From positions 1-64,000 of the forward strand of contig JAKSZP010000134.1 in NCBI GenBank assembly GCA_022478985.1: 64,000 nucleotides of DNA, read 5' to 3'. Below are positions 1-12,280 of this stretch, one piece after another (positions within the stretch are counted from its first letter, which is position 1; every line of letters begins with the position of its first letter). Made by a program: the position numbers and the translations under genes. The DNA is from Massospora cicadina. Taxonomy: Eukaryota > Entomophthoromycota > Entomophthoromycetes > Entomophthorales > Entomophthoraceae. Under the pieces are notes generated by a model. It was given only the letters and a program-made list of their open reading frames with translations, ran no database searches and was not told the DNA's origin.

Positions 1-2054
1 GACCCTGCTCACCCAGATCTCTGAGCTAAGGCTTTTCCTTGGATGAGAGATGGGTGGCTTATGCTCCCCCCTACCTGACACAATCCTTTCCTCCATCTAC
101 CCTCATTCCAAACCCATCCAAGTTTCAAAATATGCAAATTATTTAAAGAAAATCAAGAAACTTATTTAAATTAAATTTGACAAAGGTAAGAAACTCTTCA
201 TCATGGTTCTTATTCCTTGTCCTCAACAGAGGGATTAACTAGAAGTCAATCTGAGAGGGAAAACTTGCCTAAGAAAACCAAATTCAAGCAAAAAGTTAAA
301 AAAATAAAAGGTCAAAAATGGGGGTCAAAACTACCTCTCCATTCCTAAATCTCAAAAGAAAATTTAAACATTCATAAATAGGGAAAACGTCCTGAGAATA
401 GATTGGAAGCATTGGACAATACTATCTAGGGAAAATTGTGGATTAAAACCATTAGTTAATAAAATTTGAGATCAGAAATTGTTCCCCACTGCCGTAGTAC
501 AACTTAGCAGATCTCCCCCAACCCACCATAAGACCAGCACCTTGCTAATGCTAAGGTGTTGGTTTTTCCTTATCCTTTATTTACTATCAAGTTTAAATAA
601 AATATTTCTCAAAAAGCATTTTTTTAATTTATCTTTATTAGGTAAAACAGCAAATGGCAACAAGTCCCTGGGTTAAAGCCTTTCCAACACCCCCTATATG
701 CGCTCACTCAGAGCTCCTTAAAACTAGAGTATGCTTTGGGTACTGTGGCTGCCCTTGTGGGTCTTGGCTTACCCACAAAGGTGGCAGGTTTTTCCTTAGC
801 ACTCTGGATTTCTAACACAGCTTCTTTCCCCACAACATTTTTTGGTATGGTACAAACCTAACCCCATCTACATTAAAATCTGTTGCTGCAGAAGTTCCAT
901 AAGAAGCCAATCATGCCCATCCTCAACTCAGACTGACAACTACACTAACCAATTAGGAAGTAGATTGTACTTCAATTTTGTTTAGCTTCCTCCCATTTGG
1001 CAGCTAAAACCCAATACTACGACAATGTCCTAATTCAGCTTTACCAGAATCCCTAGGCCTTATTGCCCAAGGTTTCTAAATTGTAGGATCTATTTGAGAC
1101 ATCCACATTTACCCTTAAATGTTTTTTTGCAAAAAAATATGGCGACCAATTTTCACTTCAATTTTTTAACAACAAGTAACGATGCACCATTCCATTATGA
1201 TCAACAGTTTGCTGTTGAAGAAGCTTCTTTGTGGTGGGCTAATTAGGGTAAGCTGGGGCCTCCGCATGGCACAAATGGGGAAATTCTGTGGAAACATGAG
1301 TGAGTAGCTAACACCAGAACCCATAGAGGCACATTGGTTGGGTCCTGTAGTGGCATGAAAGAAGTGCGGGATGGTAGTGATGACTGTGCCAACCTGTTCT
1401 TGTGGGTGTCTACCACTCCATGAGAGGAGAATATGGGCAGGAAGGGGGGGGTACAAGTTGGGCAGGGCGCCTGTCAAAAAGTCTCCCCATGAGCTGGGGT
1501 TGCGTGGGTGTGGACCCCAGGACAAGGGAGGGGCAATTTTGGTTGGCTACACTTTGGTGCACCTACCTACAATAAATGCCACAGTTTTCTGAGTTTGCCT
1601 GAAGCTTGGCTAGCTGCCAGTTTGGTCAGCATGAGCCAGGTGGTAGCGAAATGGATCATGCAAGAAAATTAAGGCTGATCCAAAAGGAATCCAAGGCTTC
1701 CTGGACAAAAAGGGGCCGGAGAGCATCATCTCCAATAAAAAAGCAGGTGACAAAGGGGAGAGCTTCAGTTCTCCCCCCTCAGGGGCCTTAAACCTGGGGG
1801 TCATCAGGTCTTGTCTTCCATAAGGGGATGAGAGGCATATAGCCTGTCCTGGCTGGTGCAGACGAGCTTCAGTACTTAAACAGGGCGGGCATTTGTCAGT
1901 TTAGGGGGTAGAGTGAGCTACTCCCAATTGCGGTCAGGCCACATTTTAAGTGGTGCTTAGATTTGCACAGCCCTAGTGTGGTGGGGGGCAGTACCCCAGG
2001 CCTTCATCCCACAATAGTTGGCAACACTAGGATCCCCTTGGGGCTTTTAAAACC
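1..2054. other. Unassigned DNA, no gene recognised
   Basis: Only short open frames occur here (under about 120 codons) and none has a motif I recognise. The stretch from about 1366 to 1592 has an open frame with several Cys residues but no known spacing pattern. There is no repeat unit shared with the rest of the window except at the right edge, where repeat H begins. The region may be old transposon debris. Confidence 0.5.
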
Positions 2055-2640
2055 CAAAGAAGCTTCTTTGCCCAACCGTCATCATCTCTGCAAAGCTGTA
2101 GCTAAGTCTATGTCAATGATGTCTGAGGGCTTTCACTAACTGTCCTAGATACTTTACCACTGCAGATAAGTGGGACCTAATCAAATTTTATAAAAATTAC
2201 CATTCTTCATTCTTGAATGTCATGGCAGTGGTGAAGAAACCTAAAGCCAAAATCAACCACACTAACATTGTCACTTTCATTAAGCTCCCCAAAGTACATC
2301 TACAGATGTAGCAAGGCTTGCAAGCTACTTTGGGCCTTTGTTGCAGCACACAGTGTTTTCTCTGGCCCTCTCTTGAGGAAATTAAACCCCCCACTGCTGA
2401 TGCCCCCAGCCCCCTTGCATTCTGCCTTGCCCCATACCTTACTTCATGACAATGAAGCTAAAAAGCACCTTTGATCCCCCTCTTCCTCCTCCTTGGTTGG
2501 ATAGTGGTCCACCGCTACCAGCCTGTTTGGTTTTGTTTCATTAGGTATTAGTGCTGTTTTTCTTGTTTGAGCATTTTGACCCATTTTTTATTTTTTATAT
2601 TTTTTTTGTTAATGGGTATCCCCTGGTCAGCTTACATCAA
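2055..2640 (+). repeat. Dispersed repeat H, copy 1
   Basis: This stretch aligns by eye with 44606-45230. The shared landmarks occur in the same order: a 'ctgtagct' block, 'accactg..g.taa', a block translating like SFLNV, and a C/T-rich block with 'tggttgg' or 'tttggtttt' followed by a poly-T-rich tail. The similarity includes partly coding-looking sequence with stops. Both copies are in the same orientation. The family is not recognised; a decayed retroelement coding segment plus 3' region is one possibility. Confidence 0.5.
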
Positions 2641-3722
2641 AATAAAAGGATTATCTTTCCTAAGCCATTGTAATTTAGTTATATGTAAGCAATTAAATGG
2701 TAAGTTTTTTCACTGATTGCTTTACTGATAACAATACATTGCATAATAAAGATGAGGAGTGAAACATTTAAGATTTCATATTGTAAGATTGTATTAAAAC
2801 CATTAAAGGATTTATGTAAAAATTTTAAAGTCTCATTTAAAGTTATAAAATTACAATTAAATCTAATGGGTAGTCTTTTAAAATACTTCCAGTGCTACAA
2901 TAATTTTACCATGCATCAATATTATCTGTCAGAAAAAAATCAGAATGTATGGTAAAGTCTGATGGAAATCACTTGCAAATAGTTGTGATGCACAGCCCAT
3001 TTGTTAAGTACTATCATGTATAGCTTTAAGATCTGTTGTGAACTTCATTTTTTATGTGTTCTACTATGCATTCATCCTAAATTATGTCATAGTTTTACAT
3101 ATAGTACTTCTACTTTCCTGAATTGCAATAGTATCAGTTATTTGCCATTCTGATGAAGCAAATTCTAAAATTAGTAATATATGAACATGTTTTACTCCCA
3201 ATTGCTAGCTAAGTAGCTGTATTATAAGAAGCTATAGCTGGTGTAATGTTAATTTTCAAGTCATAAATTAATATCAATAAACTCGTCTTCCTAAAGTAAT
3301 ATGTAGTATTAAGAAATGATTCAACAAATTGGTTACTTGTGACACATAGCATTATGGGTAATGTTATGAAAATTGTTAAAATAAATTTAACTATTTTTCT
3401 CCCACCTCCTCTTGCTTTGATGAACTATTATGAATTAAGTAATCACATGCCATAGTTGCAAACGTGTAAAAAGATTGATCCTCTATCCAAATACAATACT
3501 TTTTCACAAAATAGTCACATAATGTCCATCATATATTATAAGTTACTTCCCAAAAATGGGTCCCATTACACACTATTAGCATTATACCTATTGTAACAAT
3601 TGCGTTCACTGTCAACTGTACAAAAAATATTAGCACATCACTGTTTTGAAGATTGAGTGATCAATTATATATACTTAATATTATCTCAATGTGAAACCAA
3701 TGTTTAACAAAATATATGATAT
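2641..3722. other. AT-rich unassigned DNA
   Basis: The stretch is strongly AT-rich with scattered stops in all frames. A 67-codon open frame at 2752-2955 is Lys/Phe-rich and has no recognisable domain. I see no LTR pair, tRNA or terminal repeats. It lies upstream of an integrase fragment and may be the left part of that decayed element. Confidence 0.4.
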
Positions 3723-4003
3723 TTGTCATTCAAAATTAATCTCTGGTATAGAGATACCTCACCAGAACTTAGAGAAAAAAAAGTCAAGGTAGCCAATGTC
3801 AGATATGAGGGAAGGTGGATAAATCATCAAGCATTGAGAGCGTTAGAGCAAGTTTTATTGACATTTGTGGACCATTATCAACTAGTGATAGGAGATGTAG
3901 GAAATATATACTGATTATCATGGACAGCTATTTTATAAATTTATATAATAAGTCCAGGATCTTTTCTATGATGTATAGGCTCAGCCAGTTAAAGAGAGAT
4001 TGA
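3723..4003 (+). pseudogene. Integrase core fragment of a decayed LTR retrotransposon
   Basis: An open frame from 3815 contains FIDICGPLSTS followed about ten residues later by YILIIMDSY. This is the usual arrangement at the start of a retroviral-type integrase catalytic core, where the first Asp lies in the x-D-x-x-G-P-L context and a second hydrophobic strand ends in xxxDxxS/T. Only about 60 residues survive. The 3723 frame overlaps it and shows upstream coding in another phase, so a frameshift lies between them. No RT, RNase H or LTR is visible next to it. The fold call rests on this one motif pair; copia and gypsy cannot be separated. Confidence 0.55.
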
Positions 4004-5855
4004 GAGTTTCAGCAAAGAACTTGTACTGTGCATTAGTGAGTGCCATGCACTATATTGTTGTTCTCACTACGGGTCATCTAATACTTATAATTACTGTATA
4101 TTATTTATAGCAACATAATTTTAATCCAAGAGAAAAGAGCGATGAGAGTAGCCACTTTATTGTGTTATATATAAAATCTCATTATTTTTCAGGTAGCCCA
4201 AGCTAGAATTGGATAATCTATACTTCTTATTCAAAGAATTTGACTCTTACGCTTTCATTACTGAGAAAATCTGACAGATTGGACAAATGGTATTGCCAGG
4301 TAACAACTTTTTGTCATGTAAAAGTCAACCTTAATACTGACCTATTTTGTTAGCAACATAAGCAAGAGTAATTTACATAAGTATGAATGATACTTCACTA
4401 TAATTTCACTCAGAGATTGTTTTTCATCAATAGCATTAGTAGCCTAGGCCAGTATAATCCCAAGCTACTTCAATCTTCTGTATGAAATTCCCAGATGACT
4501 AAGATACATAATCATGCATTAACAAAAGAAGGATTAAACTGAAATCAACAAAAATAGATCCTATGTGGTCTCTGCACAACTAACTGGAAATAAATTCTAA
4601 AGCATATGACAATCATTAGATTTTTCACAAAATCAATCATCAAATCTCATAAAAACTAGATGAACTGTTTTAAAGTTGAATTTAAACGTGATAAAAATTA
4701 GTCGCTAGGTGTTAAATAAAAGAGGATCACACCTGAATAAGTATAAGAGGCAAATTATTTAAAAAAAAAGCCAGAAAAGCTATTGAAGCCGCACATGAAG
4801 TTAAACAGGCTGAGTCCATGGAGGATCTCAGCCTATACACCCAGCAAGAAATGAAAGTAGCCTCTCAACATAAAGAAGCACTGCTGAGCTTACCTTTACC
4901 ATACAGGAGAGATTTAGAGTTATGTAACGTCAATAAGAATATTATCAAGACCTTGAGACAACAAAGGACTGCTACATCTCCACCCAACAATATAAGGGAA
5001 GTATATTAAGCAAACAACAATTTTCACAAAATTACTTAAGCATTAAATGTTTTTAAAAAGGAGCAAAAGATCAAGATTAAATGACTGAGGTCTTCAATAT
5101 GTGAACTAAAAGTTAAAGTAGCAGAGTTAAAGCTATTTAGACATATATTGAGACAAAAAGATTATTTTTGAGTAGCATAATAGCGGCACATAAAAGCAGA
5201 CTTTAATGATGGTTATTGTCCATGTGACCAAAGAGCCTCATACAGAGGAGAAAAAGAGTTATTTAAGATGAGCGGGTATGAAGAATCAATTTACATAAGC
5301 GCCCAGCGGATCTTAACAATCCATACTGTAACGTTGTTAGCTTTACCTCAATCCACTGCAATTCTTCCCAAGAATGAGGTCTCTCTAGTAGAGCCAGAAG
5401 TACTGGATCTTGAGTTGGATCAACGCAGGCTGCTTTTGGAACCGCTGCTCCTGATACAACGTTTTAAATCTTCCAGAAAATCAATCCAATTAATCTTCCT
5501 AATTTTGACTGACACAGTTTTTACAATAATATCTGAAATTGTTTAAAATGGCTGTGTATGAAACAAACAATTACTTTAAGGATCAGCATTAATAAACTTC
5601 TAGGATGAACAAATCTATGATTTGATCATGCCTAACTTACTAGAAGATGATTAGAATTTTGTGAAATCAAGAGAGTTGTGCTGTGAAAAGTCCTAAATCC
5701 CAAGAAAATGGCCACTCAAAAGGCTAAATTCATAACTATACTCCACTCAAGAATGAAATCAGTATTGAGTTTTCCAACCTATTTTACATAAAGCTCAGGT
5801 GATGTTGGTGGTAAAAGCAATGTCAGACATTAACGTTAAATTTGAGCTCCAGAGT
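4004..5855 (+). other. Unrecognised stretch with two small coding-like blocks
   Basis: Blocks at about 4768-5009 and 5268-5546 read as Lys/Glu/Gln/Leu-rich, possibly helical polypeptide (the second has a run of acidic and Leu residues around LVEPEVLDLELDQ). They are separated by stops. No zinc knuckle, DTGA, RT or integrase motif is present. They lie between the integrase scrap and the 5' LTR of element 1 and could be gag-type debris, but nothing proves it. Confidence 0.3.
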
Positions 5856-7167
5856 TGTAAGTCCTGAGGCTCAGCCTCACCACATGGACTTCAAACTTTA
5901 GCCTTCAAGCGTAAGAAAATATTAGGCCCCTTATAGCTCCTCATGTCTCAGATCAGTGGCCTTGCTCATGTGGTAGGTGAGAGATAGGTTACTACCCCAA
6001 CCCCTAAGGAGTCTCTCCCCCTGCCCCCCTTTCCTCTTCTAGCCTATTTAAAATGATAGAAGGGGTTTACAGGGAGTTGTCTAGTCTAGGTCCTCTGGCA
6101 GTCTCCTAGGGCCATCAAAATCATAATCTGGTCGTTACCAATATTAAAAAAGTCCCTGAACCCACTTTTAATACTATATGAGCCCCAAAGAGTCTAATAA
6201 AGTTTATTTGTCATATTTAATGGAAGGATCACATATTGAACCCTCAGAACATTCAATTCACTCCCAATGAGATTAAAATTGCTCTCTCATTTAGATAAGG
6301 TTTACATAAGTTGGCTGCAATGTCTTAAAAGTCCAAAAATCCATGTAAGATTAGTACTTTTGATTTGGATTATCTGATAAATACCACAAGATATCAAATA
6401 TGGATGGTATAAATCAAACTCGTAAAAAATTCTGCCTCAACCTATTACACTCTTCTTGACCTAACTAACCAAGATATGTGCAGGTGCACATGCATATGAC
6501 TGTGATTTGAGCTCCCTCTGATCCATCATCTCCCCCACATATAAAGCCAAAATCACTCCTTATAGTAATTGCCGTTTTATTTTCTTTCTTATGTTCCATT
6601 TGAATTCAAAATATCTTTACTTAGTTTATGTTATTAGAATACGCCCTCCTCACTATATCATCAGACTTTTAAGTTAATCCATAACTAACACTATCATCTG
6701 CAAAATGTTATCACGAACTGTAAAGCGGATGTTTTGATCCATTGAACCAGCAACTTACCATGCTGTGATCATACTTGTAAAAGCGTATGTCCTGATCAAA
6801 ATTTCCAATCCATCACACAACAAACATGCCTGCAATTATGATTTTCCCTGCTAATCCATCACCAATTTTAGCAGCCTGTCCATGGAGTTTTCCCCTCTCG
6901 TTTTAATCTAATCCAATAAGATATCAACAACGGCAGAACTTGGAGGTGCCATTGCACTCCTTACCTCTTTTACTATAGGGTTGCCCCAGTAAGATTCACG
7001 GTTTCCCCATTACATCCTTCTGGCTTGTTATGGGGTCTTGTTATTTAATTAAAAGTTCTTCACCTCAAGTTACCCCTAGAAGGTCCCATCTCAGAGTCAA
7101 TAGGGCGGGTAAGTCTCTATCATTATGGTTACTCCACTCGTAATTAGCACACCCTGTTTAGATATCA
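5856..7167 (+). repeat. 5' LTR of element 1
   Basis: It aligns over its whole length with 10914-12240. Shared blocks include 'agtcctga.g.tcagcctc' near the start, 'ctcatgtggta' about 90 bp in, 'gagctccct', 'catcagacttttaa.ttaatcca' and 'cagcagaacttggagg'-like sequence. The end is placed at 'gttta/tggat..ca', where the match to the 3' LTR stops. The length of 1312 bp is long for fungal gypsy LTRs. Confidence 0.85.
6537..6546 (+). promoter_or_regulatory. TATA-like box in 5' LTR of element 1
   Basis: The sequence acatataaag lies in the middle of the LTR, after a C-rich stretch. The 3' LTR keeps a TATAAAG at the corresponding place (11614-11622, cctataaag). Conservation between two otherwise diverged LTRs supports its being the core promoter at the U3/R border. 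Confidence 0.5.
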
Positions 7168-7509
7168 AGTCTTCTTTCAGACAGACTATAATACAATAAG
7201 CTTGCCAAAAAGCTTTGGCATTTTTCCGCCCTACTCTATGGAATGGGGGAGGTGTACTCCTTCTTGTTCTATAGTATTTATTCATTTTTAAAATCCTATT
7301 TTCTTCTTCCATTATGAAAAAAGTTAATCTTGGTTAGAACAATGCTTTGATGTTTAATCAGGAGATTTAGCAGAATTTCAACATGAAGACAAGTTGTATA
7401 ACCAGCTGGCTACAAGAAGCCACTTCTTATTATTGCCTTTAATACCACTCTCGCTGCTCTCTCACTATCAGCTTCCACCAATGAAGATCAGGTATAATTT
7501 CCGTTTTCC

Positions 7510-7737
7510 ATTACTATCTGCACTGAGTTACAAGTGGTCACCATGGGGGCTCTCCTGGACACTGGGGCAGCTGAAAAAATTCATAAAATTGAAGTTGCAC
7601 AATCCTTGAAACTGGACACTGACAAAGACTCATCAATGCTAGGCGCATCCTCTGCTCCCATAAAATTTAAAACCGTATGGTATCCAGTGAAGCACTTATT
7701 CATGATTATTGCTTTTACGACCATGTCTCTGCAATGA
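7510..7737 (+). pseudogene. Aspartic protease remnant, element 1
   Basis: The open frame reads MGALLDTGAAEKIH, which carries the D-T-G-A catalytic motif of retropepsin-like proteases of Ty3/gypsy Pol, preceded by hydrophobic residues as expected. In these elements the protease cleaves the Gag-Pol polyprotein. The expected downstream hydrophobic-hydrophobic-Gly strand is not clear, and the frame closes at 7737. It is the first recognisable module after the 5' LTR. Confidence 0.7.
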
Positions 7738-8149
7738 AGGGCCTACTATGCTATGTGATAAATATGTGAGCTATTGGCGTCACCAGCGGGTGGACATTAA
7801 GTTTTAGTATCCTCTCTCTTATTTGATAATGGTGGGCTCAGTGGAGAGTTTCCCTTGATTAACACCCTACCACCTGAGGCCTCATAAGTTCAACCTTACC
7901 TTTCGCTCCTCACTTTAAGGACCTTCCACTGGACTTCCTATTTTCATCACATGTACATAGATGATTTGAAATGAGCTTGGCTAACAGGATCCCGACCACT
8001 CAGAGTATGGACTAGCGTAGAAAATGATGGTGCACCTTATTAAGATAAACTCCAACTTCTATGTGTGCATAGAAGTTGAGGAAAATGGCTTGAAGATATG
8101 GCTGGATGGTATGTTGTAAATGGGTAGACCATCAAAAAGTTTTTTACCC

Positions 8150-8720
8150 TTACCTTTCATGTTTTTAAAAAAGGTGGATGGATCTCTGCGACCTTACATT
8201 GACTTTGAGCACCCGAGAAACATCACAATCCAGAACCCTACCCCTGCCTCTGGAACAGTCCATTGATAAAACAATTGCAATACTTTTTTTGTTCTCCAAA
8301 ATTGAACTGGTTAATGCTTTACCAAGTAAGGGAAATTAATGGAAGGAGTTGCCCATAGCCATCCATACCAAGCAAAGAATTTTACATTTCAGGGTGGTGC
8401 CCTTTGGGTTAAAACAGCCCGGTGACCTTTCAGCATCTTATTGATGATGTTCTAAGGCGACCTTTGGTTCTCATGCGCCGTTTCCTACATTAATGACATT
8501 CTGATACATTGACCAACCCACACAGGAGCAACACATGACTGATTTGAAGGCCACTAAGGCTGCCCTCCACAGAAATAGTCTCTTTTTGTACCCCTATAAA
8601 TGAAACTTTTTTGTTATTAATGACCTTCTAGGGAACTGAGTTTTTACAAATGGCTATGAGGTTCCCCATGTAAGTTAAAGCTATCTAGTCCTGCCAAACC
8701 CCAACTACCAAAAAACAAAT
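8150..8720 (+). pseudogene. Reverse transcriptase remnant, element 1
   Basis: Fragments in several frames match the gypsy RT order. LRPYIDFEHPRN lies near 8190 (R-x-x-I/V-D-Y/F-R region). An F-x-V-x-P-F-G-L-x-x-x-P-x-x-F-Q-like block lies at 8390-8440 ('VTFQHLIDDVL'). A catalytic-box equivalent, SYINDILIH, lies at 8484-8510. The catalytic box reads Y-I-N-D where Y-I/V-D-D is expected, so the first catalytic Asp of the pair is Asn. Frameshifts separate the blocks, so the enzyme cannot be active. Confidence 0.7.
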
Positions 8721-8949
8721 TCAAAGCTTCCTTGGTATAATGATCTTCCTCATGAAGTTCTCCTCACCCTTACTCAACTTGAGGCACCCTTCTATTCCCT
8801 GACTGGAAATAATACAGTTTCTATGTGGACAAGAAAATGTCAACATTCGATTGACTCCATTATGGAGGTCTTCCTTACCGCTCAAGTCCTTAGGCATGCA
8901 GACACTTCAAGATTTTCATTGTGGCTTGTGTAGCATCTTCTTGGTCATA

Positions 8950-9280
8950 GGTAAGTACTTCTTAAGAGCATGATGAGGTTGAACATCCAGTTGCTTACTT
9001 TTCTCAGATGTTCTTATTTACTGAGAAAGACTGGAGATCCTATGACAAGGAGTTGGTGGCTATATTATGGTTACTGACTTACTATCAATAAATGCTTCAG
9101 GGGGAACAGCATGAGCTTGTGGTATAGACCGACCATCAGTCTCTAATGTACTACTGAAAGCCTCAGAAGCTTTCCAGCTGCTAAGCCCACATCTATCACG
9201 ACTTAGGAAACTTCAACTTTAAGTATGAGTTTGTCAAAGTGACCTTGAATGTTTTATCAGAAATACTAATCTAGAACCCT
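8950..9280 (+). pseudogene. RNase H remnant, element 1
   Basis: The frame reads EVEHPVAYFSQ, then a short spacer, KDWRSYDKELVAILWLLTYY, then TDHQSLMYY. This is the gypsy RNase H arrangement (HPVAYxSR, E-K-N/D-Y-x-x-x-x-x-E-L-L-A, T-D-H-x-x-L). It should remove RNA from the cDNA hybrid. It directly follows the RT module, as in all Ty3/gypsy Pol proteins. One stop interrupts the tether segment. Confidence 0.75.
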
Positions 9281-9559
9281 TCCATAAATCCCAACATAAA
9301 TGACCTTCCATACTTAAAACTGTTGTTCACTCCTCGAAAATTCTGACTCTGAAACTATTTTGGTTTACTTTACCAGCCTGCCCCAAGAAGCGCACCTCCT
9401 TGACTAAGTCCTGTACTCCTAGCTATTCTCCCCAGAGGGGATTGAATTATAAGTGGATCCGGAGCACAAGTCCCAGAATAACACAAACCAAGCCCTTAAA
9501 GCATAGGGTAATCTTCTTCTGGGATAGAGTATGGGGACTTCCCACCCTCTATGACCAGA

Positions 9560-10350
9560 TGATTTAAGAGAATCATGGTCCTCCATCAGTGGGTCACCCC
9601 AGGTATAATAAGTTTGGGGAATTGGTTAAGAGAACCTACAACTTGCCAGGATCCTCTAATGAGCTCCCTTGTGTATCTCCCATTGTGTAGTATGTGCACA
9701 CTTGAAATATGACAGAAACTACGATAAAGATTTTCTTGAATCAATTTTAACAGGATTAAGAGCCCTGGGCCTTAGTGTCTGTTGAATTCATTTTGGAGCT
9801 TCCTACCTCCAAGGATTATGATGCAATCATGGTGGCTGTTAATTGCTTACCCAAGTTATCTCTCTATATCCCCTATAATACAACGATCACTTCAGAAGAA
9901 ACTGCAGCTCTTTTTTGTTATACATGATTTCTCTATGTTTGTTCTCTTCAAGAAGATAGTAAGTGACTGTGGATTTAATTTACAGCCAAATTCTGAAGTG
10001 CTCTTATTGACCTTCTATGGATCAAACACTATCAGTCAAATGCTTAACACCCCCAAATGGATAGTGTAGCCAACAGGGTAAACTAAACCCTAGAGCCATA
10101 TGTCTGTTGGTACTCCTCATCTAGTTATTACACTTGGGCATCAGAACTACCCTGGCGCAGTTTGCTTATAACAACGTTTCACATACCTCCATTGGTTTCT
10201 CCCCCTTTGAGGTCAACTTAGTATACAACACCTCATTCCAGATTAGTACCCACCTTACTTCCACAGTTCTTGCAGAAGAGGATTGCCAAAACACTTATGC
10301 TAAACCTATAACTTTTACAAGATCACCTGTCTAGAGCAGAGGAAGACCAT
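9560..10350 (+). pseudogene. Integrase remnant, element 1
   Basis: A zinc-binding region (HGPPSVGHPRYNK, then CVSPIV and a YVHT block standing where C-x-x-C should be) is followed by a core starting SVEFILELPTSKDYDAIMV. The strand expected to carry the first catalytic Asp has Glu here. After frameshifts the core continues with a LIDLLWIKHYQSNA block, and the end-of-core FAYNNVSHTSIGFSPFEVNL is in an open frame at 10134-10334. The third catalytic residue, expected as Glu in a T/V-E-R-V-N context, reads as Asn. The protein is dead but the family assignment is firm. Confidence 0.75.
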
Positions 10351-10599
10351 AAGAAGTTCAAAAATTGAAAGACATCTAGGTCATGAATAAAGGAAGAGTA
10401 ACTTGTCATGTTGGACACCTGTTAATTAAACATGAAAGTACCTTCTAGAAAGTTTTTGTGCAAATGCCCTGGCCCATATGAAGTGCGGAAAAAAATGGGA
10501 ATTAGCGCATTTGGATCAAACTCCTCCCATTGGTAAAAATACAATGTATTTCATCCGTCCCAGTAATCTACATTCAAAGGCCCCATGCCTAAATTTCCA

Positions 10600-10916
10600 G
10601 AACCATTATGGTAGAAGATTCTTTGGAGGATGAATTAGAGGCGGTTCTGGCTTTATAGAAGACATGATGCTCCATCCAGTAACTAGTAAGACTGGAAAGG
10701 CTTCCTTACAATATAAACATCTGGATGAGCGCCAAGAAATGCATCAGCTGCAAGGAGCTTACTGAAGAGTTTCACCAATCCAATCCAGATGCATCCTATC
10801 TTTCAAAGAGTATAGTGGATATTATTGCAATCAAAGGTCCCAAAAACATAGAAACTACGCCTCAGTCCATGCCCCTGAAAGCAAAATATTTTCTGTTTTC
10901 AAAAAGGAAAGAGTGA
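10600..10916 (+). pseudogene. Chromodomain-like C-terminal tail of integrase, element 1
   Basis: The sequence reads VEDSLEDELEAVLAL, then LVRLERLPYNINIW, then ELTEEFHQSNPDAS at about 10750-10800. This resembles the chromodomain of fungal chromoviruses (V-E-x-I-L-D, Y-L-V-x-W-x-G-Y-x-x-x-x-x-x-W-E-P, L-L-x-E-F-H). In chromoviruses this module steers integration to marked chromatin. Aromatic-cage residues are partly replaced, so the call is by overall pattern. It ends just before the polypurine tract. Confidence 0.55.
10901..10913 (+). other. Polypurine tract, element 1
   Basis: Thirteen consecutive purines (aaaaaggaaagag) end exactly where the 3' LTR starts with TGA. This is the expected plus-strand DNA primer site, and its position independently fixes the LTR border. 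Confidence 0.8.
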
Positions 10917-12240
10917 TTTAAGTCCTGATGTTCAGCCTCTCCTCTCCTAGATAGCAAATAATGTCCTTCTAGGCATATTAAGGATCCTAGGCCCTTGTAG
11001 CTCACCTGTCTCAGCTCAATGGCCTTACTCATGTGGTATATGAGCGATGTGTTACTGCTATGACCCCTAAAGAACCTCTCCACATGACCATTTACCTCTT
11101 TTAACTATTAGAAAAGATTGAAGTGGTTTTTATAGAGGTGGTCCAGTCTAGGGAGCCTCTGACAGTTCCCTATGGCTCATCCCAATCATAGCCTGATTAC
11201 TGACATTAATCAAGAAATCGCCCAAATCCGCTTTTAACACCATATGATCCCCAATGAGGCTGATATGCTTGATTGGGTCATAAATAATCAATGAGATTAT
11301 AGACTGAACCTTTAAATCATTCAATAAACTCCCACGAGAGATTCCAATTGTTTAATCATCCAGTAAAAGTTTATAAAAATTGGCTTCAATGACTTGCCAG
11401 TCTAAATAAATTTATTTAAGGTCATTAACTGTTGATTTGAATTATTCTCTGATCCATAAACACAAGCCATCAGATTTTGATGGCATGAACTAAACATGTC
11501 AAAGATTCTCCACCAGCCTATTAGCTTTCTTTTCAACCTAATAAAGCAAGGCATGCACAGCGGCACAGGTTTAGGACTGTGCTTTGAGCTCCCTTTAATC
11601 CTTCCTCCACCTACCTATAAAGGCAACATCACCCCTTAGTATGTTACCAATTGATTTACTTTCTTACATTTTATTTGAAGATCCTATCCTCCTTTAGTTT
11701 ATGGCACCTGGAATCTGCCCTACAAACATATCGTCAGACTTTTAAATTAATCCAGTGACTCATGATGTCATCTGCAAAATGTTGTCAAGAACTATGGAGC
11801 GGGTGTTCCTGTCTACTGATCCATAAATTTCGTTCTGTGGTCAGACTTGTAAAAGCATATGTCCTATCATAATTCCAATTCATTGTGCACACCACCCATA
11901 CCTGCAACCATGATTTTCCCTGCGAATCAGTCACCAATTTAGTAATCTGTCCAAGAGGTGCTCCTCTCTCATTATAATCCAATACAATCAAGATACCAAC
12001 AACAGCAGAACTTGGAGGAGTCAATGACCTCCCTGCCACTCCCACTCATGGGGTTGACCTTGTACCACCTGCAGTTGCCCCCATTGCAGACCTCTGGTTT
12101 ATTATGGGCCCTTAGTATTACATCTAAAAATTCTACCCCTCATATACCCCTAGAACATCCAATCTCAGAGTCATTTGGCGGCTGAACATCTAAAATTCTG
12201 GTTGCTCTATTTAGCATTATCATACCTTGTTTGGATGACA
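10914..12240 (+). repeat. 3' LTR of element 1
   Basis: Direct repeat of 5856-7167, with a conserved TATAAAG at 11614-11622. It ends ...ttggatgaca at 12240, after which similarity to the 5' copy stops. The split gag of element 4 begins about 40 bp further on. Confidence 0.85.
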
Positions 12241-12280
12241 ATTTTTTTCAATCTACCGCAACCATAACTCAAATGCTACC

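Larger units (their letters stand above)
5856..12240 (+). mobile_element. Ty3/gypsy chromovirus-like LTR retrotransposon (element 1), degenerate
   Basis: Two direct repeats of about 1.3 kb (5856-7167 and 10914-12240) flank a 3.75-kb interior that runs protease, RT, RNase H, integrase, chromodomain-like tail. That is the Ty3/gypsy order. The LTRs begin TG and end CA, and a polypurine tract abuts the 3' LTR. The two LTRs differ by many substitutions and small indels, so the insertion is old. No 5-bp duplication is visible (agagt on the left, atttt on the right). The interior has almost no room for gag: only about 340 bp lie between the 5' LTR and the protease motif, so gag was lost or has decayed beyond recognition. 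All coding modules carry stops and frameshifts. Confidence 0.85.

Noticed and set aside
5851..12245. 5-bp TSD for element 1
   Set aside because: agagt on the left and atttt on the right do not match, so no duplication can be claimed.
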